64,000 nt of DNA from Arthrobotrys musiformis (Eukaryota > Ascomycota > Orbiliomycetes > Orbiliales > Orbiliaceae), in NCBI GenBank assembly GCA_036971715.1, contig JAVHJL010000011.1, forward strand, positions 558,001 to 622,000, read 5' to 3'. The position numbers and the translations under genes are program-made. Positions within the stretch are counted from its first letter, which is position 1, and each line of letters opens with the position of its first letter. The notes below the pieces were generated by a model. It had not been told where the DNA came from. It did no database searches and saw only the letters and a list, made by a program, of their open reading frames with translations. Shown in pieces: positions 1 through 9,619 of the stretch.

Positions 1-357
1 AAATTAGAATCTAATAGGAAACCCCTAGATAGTTATTGACAAATTATAAGGAAGAAAGGGAAATAAGAGGAATAGGGAGCCAAAGAGGTGGATAGTGTCG
101 GTTTTTAGTAGAGTAGTAATTCGATAGTTATACGTCGAAGGGTAGCGGTAGTAGCAAGTAGCAAAAAAAGTTGGCCGGCCTTCAAGGGATCGAAAAGAAA
201 AGAAAAAGAATCGAGAAATAAACAAATCCACCTCGTCGCAACCATTCTGGGAAAATATTATGTGTCGGTAATGATAATTGCTTCAGCTTGTTGCTTGGGT
301 GGTCGAGGAGGTTTCCTTTCGCTATCATGAAAATCGCTTCGGGGATGGATGATGCCT

Positions 358-855
358 TTAACAGCAGAAGAAACAGCACTCTAGTAACTCGCAGAATGCT
401 TCGCAGGCGCAACAGGCGCAGAGACCGCAGCAACTGTATTGTAATCAATTATATTAGCAAAGTCCATTCCATTCCCATTGCAAAAGAACGGAGGCGAGGA
501 ATTCCGCCGTTCGTTGCAGCCGGTTTGAGGGTAACTTGGAACTTACAGTCCAGCAAGACATCCACCGCCGGCTCCACCGCCATCTTGACGACCCCGGTCA
601 TCCTGATACTGTCCTTGTGGCTGTTGTTGGTAGTTCATGCCTTGTTGTTCCTATTAATTTCCCAAAAAGGCAACTGTTAGTACCGATATTTCATGCCATA
701 CAATCGATTTCGAAGTGACGTATACGTACAGGAGGATAGTAACCCTGCTGCGGTGGAGGTTGGCCATATCCCTGTTGGTACCCGGGTGGCTGTTGAAACG
801 ACTGCTGGGGGTACGAGGGTTGTTGTTGGTTATTGTAGTAATCTTGCGACGACAT
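358..855 (-). CDS. CYSTM-like cysteine-rich C-terminal protein, 101 aa, three exons
   Basis: Exons on the minus strand are 730-855, 547-650 and 358-433; the donors are GTACGT and GTAAGT, the acceptors end TAG and CAG, and the phases join without a stop. The N-terminal 75 or so residues are Gln/Pro/Tyr/Gly-rich (PPGYQQGYGQPPPQQGYYPP). The last 30 residues form a Gly-Gly-Gly stretch followed by a Cys-rich hydrophobic tail (CCGLCACCACEAFCELLECC). This layout is that of the eukaryotic CYSTM family: a short disordered head and a C-terminal Cys-rich membrane module. Members are small and tail-anchored and have been linked to stress and metal tolerance. The start is the ATG opening the Gln-rich exon. 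The function is inferred from architecture only. The exon model is convincing because all three pieces are needed to recreate the Cys-rich tail in frame. Confidence 0.75.
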
Positions 856-3653
856 TTTGGATGTTATTGAAGCCTAAGCTTTTTGAGGTCAAACGGTGAT
901 GATTCGGGCGGCGATGAGGTTTGTGAGAGGGCGACGATGATGCTTTACGATGTCGGCGGGAATGGAGTTTAATATGTTCTCTTGTCTCTGTTGCAACGCA
1001 AACAAAGCGTTAGTTTTCTTTCTCGTGAAGGCCTACAAGCAATGTTTCCGGAAGTCTAAAAATATATCCCGGGAATCGCCGTAAACGGTTACCTCTGAAG
1101 TTACGTTACTTACGATAGAGAACCCCAATGCTTAACGCGATCTTGTCAACGAAACTTCGAAAAAAGGTGAGAGAAATGAGAGAGCACTTCGGAAGAATAA
1201 GATGGAGAAAAGTGAGAGAGAACGTCAGCCCGTTTTATAGAATTTCGAGTGTAGCGCATTCTCAAGTTAACATTAAAACATGCATGTTGTGCCAGCCTGA
1301 ACAGGGGGCCATGAGGGGATGCCTGCGCCTGTGGGTCCTCCTTAAAAAAAGTTACCTGTGGTACTACTATGGTAAGGGTCTCATACATAGAACATGACAT
1401 AGCAGAGCTAACACCAGAATGCGACTTGGACGGTCCCGAATGGACGGCATATTTCTCTGTTTTGACTTTTTCATACATAGTGCGTACACACCTACATACA
1501 TCTATCAGATGATCAGAATGTTCGATTATGCATATACGAGATTCGATTAGCGTTACCGACAGCGGTGGGAGGGTAGTTAAGGGGGGGACTGCGCCGTCCA
1601 CATCGACGTTATCATAAGTACCCGCGGCCCTTCCCTTCCTTCTAGATTGCATGCGCTCTCCCACTCCTGTCGATGAATGAATCGCGGCGAAATTTTCTTC
1701 CAGACACTAACTAATTAAGAAGTAAGGTTCTTAGTTGACTAGCTCCAAAAGCAAAAGTCGCTCGGGTTCAGATCAGGTCACTGCCTTATTTGATTCTCGT
1801 TCTGAGAGTGGAAAATCAGCCAGATTCCACTCCACAACTGTACTTACATAGTATACGTAATCTAACCCCGGCTGTGTGAGTCTGCAAAGGTTGTTCCTCA
1901 AACTGCTGGGACCCCTTGAAGCCAAGAGTGTGAAACGAGTATAGTCGGGCTGAGCCAAGGCTTGTCAGTGGCTCAACCGCCCAATTGGAACCCGCGGTTC
2001 GATCGAATCTGTGGCGCGCCGGCAGGTCAGTGCCGAAATAAGTGCATACCCAAGAGAGTAGGCGGGCTGGGGTGTTCGGTCTTCATGACCTTGGACATCT
2101 GACAAAACGCCTTGGCCGGGTCATAAGGGCCTTCGTTTTTCTGCAGGTGGTTGTAAACGGGAATCGTTTGAAGATGGTGTTCGAAGATGGGAGGGTCTTG
2201 GGACATTCCTTGCATATGTCAAAAGAATCATTTCGAAATGTTCCATGGTTTACTCTATTCGGTAGGTTCGAAGGTTTGGCGGGCGGAGTGGGAAGTTTCT
2301 GTTTGTGGCGAGCCGGCCCTGAAGCCTTGGTAGCTGGGCCTAGGTAAACTAGCCATTCCGGCCGGTCCACGGCAAGATTACAAAAATAGATTTTTTTTTC
2401 GCGAGGGTAACAATCGAATCCGTGGCTTCGCCGGAGCCGCGGATGCATCGATGTCATATTCGTTGGCAGATTGTGCGATGCGCCTGTATTTTTGTCTCTG
2501 CGTATGTATACGTCGTATGGATGGATGGAATAACAGGATTTGAGTAATCACTAGTACACTTCTAACATCGTCTTACGCATCGACGGTGGCACATTGCAAA
2601 CACTACGAAACATTTAGGAATCAGCATTGCATTTGGATTTAAAATAATACATTTTCCCCCTCCCTTGCAACACAATTGGAAAGAGAGAAAAAGCCTGCAG
2701 TTCTGCAGTTGTACTTGGTAATCTCCGTTCCGGAATTCGTGCGATTAGTGGCTGGTGAGCTTTTCAAGGGTCTGGATTAAATTCGCGAGTGGCTTGATTT
2801 CGGAATGTTTTCCGACGCGAACTGATGTCGACATTTCAGTGCTGAGCTAAGCTAAGCGCTTTCATATACCTCCGAGTTATGCATAAGGCCTACAAGGCCG
2901 AAGGCCTCGAGTACAGCCGGAACATAAAATGGAAATGTTCCCATGGGACTGTATCGAGGACCGTCTAACCATTTTCGTAAATAACCTCCGACAGCCGCAG
3001 CGTGGTAATGCGGCGAATCAGGTGGTATCTCAAATAATCCAGTAGAACATTAGCTATATTAGATCCGCTATTGGGCGAATGATATTCTTTGGTTATGAGG
3101 AATAATATTCGGCGTATCTTTAGATCGTAGCCTCGAGACTATAGCGCTAGCTAGGTAATATAATTGGTATATCTATACAAAAGTATTCCCTTGATGCTGG
3201 TGGCCACGTGCACGTGCACTGGGGACTCAAATTCGCAAAATCCAGAGCTTAAATTAATTTTTCTTTAAAACAGAATTCGGTTGCATATGTCCTAAGGAGT
3301 TCAATCTAGTATATCACGGGAAGGGAATTTCGATGGCTGTATTAATATTCCACAAATTTATACGTATATTTACGGATAAAACATGTACACATTTACACAA
3401 GTACGTTTTTAATTATAAGTGGAAAGGGATTTATAGCGTTAAAAGGTAAATATGTATACTATATTGCAATTCGAACAGACCAGTTACCCAGCCCTTATCA
3501 AGCTTGCCAAAAGAAGCGTATTTACAAAGAAAAACTCTGGCCGAACACTATCCTCCCTAATCGACCACTATGTACCATCTCCTATCCAAAACTAAAACCC
3601 CATTTCGAATTCCGACTATCTAATCATGAGGCTTGCCTTCCGAAGAATGGCAT
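856..3653. other. gene-free stretch
   Basis: About 2.8 kb without a gene I can support. The part from about 1740 to 2460 is more GC-rich and has overlapping open frames on both strands. One of them (minus strand, 2027-2215) reads like protein but has no recognised family and no supporting exons. The part from about 2500 to 3650 is AT-rich. The stretch contains the promoter of the CYSTM-like gene and the 3' flank of the secreted peptide gene. Confidence 0.4.
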
Positions 3654-3923
3654 CTAGCACTTGTAGCAGTAGTTGACGCTGTTGAGGTAAATTTGTTAGA
3701 ATCCTTTATATCCACAGATTCAGAGAGACGTCGGAACGGTAACATACTTTGGTGGGAAAGCGCAGCAGACGATCTTGTTCGTGCAAGTGCTGCAGGCACG
3801 CTTGGAGAGCTGGGCGAATTCCGCTGGCTCGGATTCGTAGAATGGGACTGGGTTTGGGAGAGCGACTGGGGTGGCGGCGACGAGGCCGATGAAGGAGACG
3901 ATGGCGACGAGAGTGAACTTCAT
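3654..3923 (-). CDS. small secreted six-cysteine protein, 66 aa, two exons
   Basis: Exon 1 is 3748-3923 and exon 2 is 3654-3678. The 69-nt intron has a GTATGT donor, a TCTAAC branch site and an AACAG acceptor, and splicing joins AA|C in phase. The first 17-18 residues are a clear signal peptide (MKFTLVAIVSFIGLVAA). A propeptide of about 24 residues follows and ends in Leu-Ser-Lys-Arg at residues 39-42, a Kex2-type dibasic site. The predicted mature part is only 24 residues and holds six cysteines: four from exon 1 (CSTC and VCC) and two from exon 2 (YCYKC). Without splicing the last two cysteines are lost and the frame stops after a short tail, which supports the intron. This is the architecture of a small secreted cysteine-rich effector or antimicrobial-type peptide. 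I recognise no family, so the role is open. Confidence 0.72.
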
Positions 3924-6900
3924 TTTGACTGTTTGGGATCTTTGATGAATTAGACAGTTAGTATTGTTATTTTATTATATTCACCATCGCTGAGACTCGT
4001 TGTGAGGGGAGCCTCTAGCTCTTTTCGCTTTCTTCGTATTGATTTCTTCCGAAAGCTCGCGAAATTCGAAATCAATTGGTGTTCAGGGTGCTTACTGGAA
4101 AAGCTAAGGAGCTTAAGATATGGTTTTTGATTGTTTGGAAAGTTGAGGCTGGATACTAAGACTGGATGCTGATGCTGATGATAAAAAAAAGTACTCGAAG
4201 GGAGGATGGCGTGCTGCTACTTATACTTGAATCCAAGATACCATCATCAACAGAATGACAAGCAATCAGGCGAATCCCCGGCCACGGAGACAATGGTTGA
4301 CGACGGAAAGTCTGCATAGATGACAGGGAGACAATGGCATAGTAATCTTCGGTACCATCGTTCAATAATTCCGCAGGGCGAAAAAATGACATGTAGCGTC
4401 CTTGGATATCTTCTGAAACTCACACTAAATCGTGGGTTAGCCTCGGTGTCAGTCGTAGGCTACGATGCATGAACCAGAAACTTAATTGATCAACTAGCTA
4501 TAGTCGAAAATTAACCTATCGGCCACCAACCCGGACGATATTCCATGATGATCGATGCTATAAGCCTCAAGTTTTCCACGGAAAGACCGTCCGTTATCCC
4601 GTCGATTGTAGCCGCTCAAAAATACGAGCGGGTGGTTTGGGGGGTACAATGTCTACGTCAGATAAAGCTAGGATGTATCAATGCCGACACGTACACTTGC
4701 TCCGTTTTCTCCTCGTAAAATTTGAGTATGAGTCTCATAGAGTGGGTACATATAGGATCCGGAGAGACAAGTCAGGACTATAGCCCCGGACCTTGATTCT
4801 GGGGAAATATCGGAATATTGCTCGTGGTAGAACAAAAGTATGATCGATTTCGGGGGTGGGGACACCGATGTTAGAAGTCTGAACATCGGAGGCTTGTCAA
4901 TATCATATCAGGTGTCGATGATATGAGAAGCCTAGGGTGAGCGCTTGCAAGCTGAATAAGATATTATTTAATGTAACAAACATTGAGAAGCTCCCTCAGT
5001 GATAGATTTAAATTTCCTGTTACGGTACGCATACGGATATAGTTCTCAAATAGGAAAACAAGTTTGTAGTACGTATACGTACGTACGTGCACCTGGTCTA
5101 TAATTGATATACATGCAGTTTCCGCGAGATTTAATCTGCTGAATATTCTGATTTTAACTAGCATTAAGATAGCCAAACGGGTATCGGAGTTCTGCGGTGG
5201 TGGTGGTGGACTAAAAGGTTCACCCTCCAAGAGCCGCCTAACTTATGCAAGGGATCTCTGTAGAAAGCCAAGCTACTGCGTGTTTGACGTATGTAAAGAA
5301 TAATACCCGATGCAAGCTCCATCCCTTCCGTCTCCCTCCGCCTACAAGTGCAAGTTCCGAACTACCTGAATAAAAAAAGCAACGAGTAGGGTATCATCCT
5401 CTCTGAGACCGGCAGCGGACCCATCTTCTCCGCGGCTCTACCTACCGTACCTGGTACGCTATTATGCATTCTCGAATGCATATCTCTCGTATCGAAGAAA
5501 TACCCGTCCTAGGCCTCTCAGGAACTCCTTCCTGCCACGAGTTTTCGAAACTAGAGAGAGGCAAAAGGATCCCAGATTACGAGTTGCTCGACTAAACTAT
5601 CCATCTTTTGAGAACAGCCCACGAGATTGGGGGCTAATATTACCCCAGACCACAAGTTCTCAAGAATATGGTACCCCGGTATGTAACAAGTTGGATTTTA
5701 AGGTTTTATACGAGGTACTCCAGGGATCATTCATCGGGTGGGGCTCGATTAAGCTTAAGCGGGAGGGGGAAGCCCCATAACAGAAGCACGGACGAGTTTC
5801 CGAGATTCCTTATGGAATTTTTCTGCAGGCTCAGTAACTGCCGATAATTACGGGATTCAATGAATGGTGGACATATAAAATTTGCGGAGAGAGTGCGCAT
5901 TGATATACTCCGATAGCGGGATGGGGTACCTACGGTGCACGCGGTATATTTTATTCAAGCTTATTTGATGCATTAGTAGATGAACTGCGCGCACCTTCTG
6001 GCAGGTTTCCTGCAAACTCGAATTTCTAGGCTATGGGATTGTAATCCTATTGTCGCTATAATTGGTGGGGGTATGTTGAATTCATGAAGCACGGTCCACT
6101 AGATGGTACTACCGTCCTGGACACGAGCAAGTTTTACCTGGATATAACACCAGTGGATCCCAAAACGTGTCAGATGATTATACGACTACGGATGGTTTTG
6201 GAATAACCTGATAAACCAACAGAAGAGCAATCATATTATTAAAACTGCCAGACCAACAATTGAAGTGTTTCAGATGAGCATGCCTAATTCATGAGCTAGA
6301 TTTGATATCGCCCAGCCAAACTCCAAGGCGGCGTGGCTTTCGAAATTCATTTAGCCAAGGGTATGTTGTGGTATAATAGAAACCGGGGAAGTAATAAATA
6401 GCTTATCTCGGCCTAGGCTGCCGTGTTTATGAATGATATTCTATTGTGGTGGTGTACCTTGTCGGTTGTCGGGATTCGATGCAATGCACTCGCGGCTAAA
6501 TTATATGTCCTTGTCGACGTTGTAGTTGGATCCAAAGCCTCATCCCCCCTAGTCTCAGTCCTCACTACGGAGAAGCCCGTAACATATTATTCTGATGGGA
6601 GCGACAAAGCACTTAGGCGCGGCTACAGAAATAATCTGTTTTGAGAAATTATTTTTCTCGTGGAAAAAAAATAAAAATAAAAATAATATTAATGAAAGGG
6701 AGTGAAGTGAAGCCTTTAGATTCTGGACTCCATTCGACTTTCTAATGCGAACATGATTGATTTCTGCAACATGAACAACGCATGTACGTACTATACTTCT
6801 AGCCAACCAGATGAGTTTTGAACAGAACAGAATGTGAATTGAAAAACAGCAGCACTACTCTATATGGTTTTTTGATAGACAGCGCCGGTATTTCATGCAG

Positions 6901-7063
6901 CGAATACGAGGTTGTATCAGGCCACATTCTCGATACCGTTCCTGGTTTTTGATCTACGATGTGGATGCAAGATAAATTTATCGAGGAACCGCTACCATGA
7001 CATGGATACAAGAGCCCCAAATAGCCACGGGTCGTACAATATCCGGAAGCATCACCCCCTTCT
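3924..7063. other. gene-free stretch
   Basis: About 3.1 kb with only short unsupported frames. It carries the upstream region of the secreted peptide gene on its left side and the 3' flank of the pectate lyase gene on its right side. I see no tRNA, no terminal inverted repeats and no transposase-like frame. Confidence 0.4.
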
Positions 7064-8186
7064 TCAAACACCAATATCCGGCCTCGGCCCCACAGACGGT
7101 GGGATGGTAGTTGGCAGATCATAAGGATCTTTCAAGGAGTACTCGTAAAACTTCGATGCCTTGAAAACTTTATGCGCGTTCACGTTCAGGTGGATATCTC
7201 CCGTACAGTCTTTGAATTTCAACCAGTTACTTTTTATGGAGGCGTTGGGGCCGGCGACGACGGGGTCGTTGACTCTTTCGAAGTACGAATTTTCGACAAG
7301 CAGCGCAGTTTTGCCACGGGCATAGTTGCCGTAGGAGGTTACGTTGAGGAAGTAGTTGTTGTACATGTGGCAGTATTTGAGGTTATCGGCGGATGGTCCG
7401 CGTTGGTTGGTGGAGTTGAAGAAGTTGTCATTGATCTGGCAGACAGTCGGTTAGGATTCTGGTTCTCGTTCAAAAACCCGTTGCAATTGGTGGTGCGACT
7501 TACTGTCATCTGGGCGACAACGTTGTCTGTCCATCCGATGCCAAAGGCTTTGTTGTGCTCTGAGAGAAGGCAGTTCGAGACAGTGACATAGTTGGTGTCC
7601 TTTCGAAGGTCAATAAGACCGTCTCGCATACGGGCAAGCTATCATGGTATTAGTATCTTCTCCCTCTAGATCCAGTTTTTTGAAAGCAGTTGCTAACTTT
7701 AACATGGTCAATCCAGATGTTGACGCTGGTGTCAACTTGAATACCATCCCAATCTGCGCCCTTGCCATTGTAGTCGGTCGGCTCATAGGTATCGCTAATT
7801 TCCAAATTCCGAATGATTACATTCTTCTGGTTGTTAATATTAAACCCACCATCGACGAGGCGTCCTGTTTCGCCAACACCGATTATGGTTTTAAAACTCT
7901 TAACGGGGACTTCGTAGCCTCTAGGTTCCGCAACGATCGTTCCGTCGATGCGAATTATGAGAGGCTCCGTTGCGGCGGCATACTTTTTCAAATCGGCGTG
8001 CGTGGTCACAGTGACTACTTTACCACCTTTACCGCCGTATGTTCCTCCGTTTAGGGATGCGAAGCCATGGGCCACATCTTCACAACCCGCGCAGCCGGCC
8101 CTCTTTATATGCGGCCCGGCGGTTGGGACGCCGGATGCGAGAAGAGGGAGGATCGCGAGGAGTGCGGTGAGTTTAAGATACAACAT
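7064..8186 (-). CDS. secreted pectate lyase, polysaccharide lyase family 1, 331 aa, three exons
   Basis: The enzyme cleaves polygalacturonate by beta-elimination and acts outside the cell. Exons are 7698-8186, 7504-7638 and 7064-7435; all junctions are phase 0 (donors GTTAGC and GTAAGT; branch sites TACTAAT and CTAAC). Residues 1-20 are a signal peptide and a Lys-Arg follows at 28-29. The parallel beta-helix core contains the PL1 signatures ADWDGIQVD (144-152, with Asp residues of the calcium site), WIDHVKLARMRDGLIDLR (from 158), a YVTVSNC turn, and QRGPSADN (about 219), whose Arg is likely catalytic. The later part (NNYFLNVTSYGNYARGKTA) is also typical of fungal PL1 enzymes. Length is normal for the family (about 320-340) and nothing is missing. 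It is divergent from the Ser-rich protein gene to the right. Family assignment is secure; the exact PL1 subfamily and substrate preference are not. Confidence 0.93.
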
Positions 8187-8280
8187 GATATCTTCTTTGC
8201 CGTAGGTATGAGAGGTTATGTCTTCGATTATGTCGCTAGGTTTCTTCGCGGTGAGCTACCCTCCATATCCATCGCAATAG

Positions 8281-8288
8281 CTTTTATA
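8281..8288 (-). promoter_or_regulatory. probable TATA box of the pectate lyase gene
   Basis: On the minus strand this reads TATAAAAG, about 95 bases upstream of the pectate lyase ATG. That is a plausible spacing for a fungal TATA box and a short leader. It is called by position and consensus match only. Confidence 0.45.
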
Positions 8289-9619
8289 GGCGTCGGTTTC
8301 ATCAACTAGATAGCTTTCTGTCTCCATTTGTAATCTGGGTATCAAAAATTCCGTCTTCGAACATAGACTGCCAGCTTCCAAGACGGAGTAACTCTCCTTC
8401 ATCGTCCACCACCGGGGCCAAGACATCTATACGTTCGAATCGAATGCCTTACTACCCAAATGCAACATATTTACTGTCGATCTAGATATTCCGTGGCCCA
8501 AATTCAAGTTACATTTCGAGAACAAGTCAAGTATTGACGTCACTAATGTGGAACCGTTAACCTTCACACCTTCAAAGAACCGAACTACGCCCCTTTAGCA
8601 AGAACGGGTGAAATTAATAGGGTGCAAATGACCTGAGAATGGACCACTCCCCGCAAAATATCTTTTCGATTTCTCCGTTCCCCAGACTAAGGCAATTTAG
8701 CCAGAGGCTCATACCATGGATATGGCCGTTGCGGGTCAAGGAAGCGAGTCAGGCTAAATTCCGGCTAAAGTCTCAACACCGCATTGAAGCTTCTTTCCCA
8801 AAAGTATATATGATCTACGAAAAGCTTGAAGAAGAATATTCGAGTATTCGGGGGACGTCTACCTTGGCGTTCCCCGCCTTGGTCGAAATTCTATGCGTGA
8901 ATGGACTCCCAAGAACTTTCCCAAGACTTTTTACTGATGTGTGATCCTCGTTCTCGTCTCCACAGTTTTAGACAGTAAAGACGCATACGAGGCTTAGCCA
9001 TCATGCGGAATATCTTTGGTGGAACAATTTGATTTTGACGAAACGATTTTCCGTGACCCTGAAACAGCTTAACCATCAAATTAGTGCATTGGGTATAATC
9101 GGAATGTTAGTCTCATTTGCATATCGGCTTGCGTTGATGCTTGTTGTATTTTTCGTGCTCTGGCCTCGTGGAGAGAGATCTGTATAGGTACGTAGAGGCG
9201 TCTACATGTAGACATAGATCACCAACCGATCTCCAATATCCCCTCCGCACTACGTAGCTACATACGCTTGCGCCAGTTTAATATAATCTCCCGGCTACAA
9301 GTGGTCCATCTGTCTTTTAATCACTATCATTTCACCCCAGCCGGCACCTTCATAATTAAATTTACCCAGGCCACGGACACCATCCTTGAGCCTCGAGGCC
9401 TCGCTATCAATTAGTGGCATTATCAATTGGTACAATACAATACAATACATAATCCTACTAGAATCATGCCCTCGGATTTTCTGACGATAATGAATGTGAG
9501 TACCTGCACCCGACCGAAAAACATGGAACTTGGGCCACTGAACATTACGCCGATGGTTAGGATTGCGTCCATATCCACTTTACGAGTATTCAGTGGGATC
9601 GTATATATCATATACTAGT
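8289..9619. other. divergent intergenic region between pectate lyase and Ser-rich protein genes
   Basis: About 1.3 kb shared upstream region of two divergent genes for secreted proteins. It holds a 101-residue ATG-started frame (+, from 8639) that resembles no family I know, and otherwise no coding signal. Confidence 0.4.

Noticed and set aside
2027..2215. Minus-strand 62-residue frame with protein-like composition (FEHHLQTIPVYNHLQKNEG)
   Set aside because: There is an ATG start but no family I recognise, no adjoining exons and no clear promoter. It may be a gene relic and is too weak to list.
8639..8944. 101-residue ATG-started frame on the plus strand
   Set aside because: It has no recognised motif, no signal peptide and neutral codon use, and it lies in the shared upstream region of two real genes.
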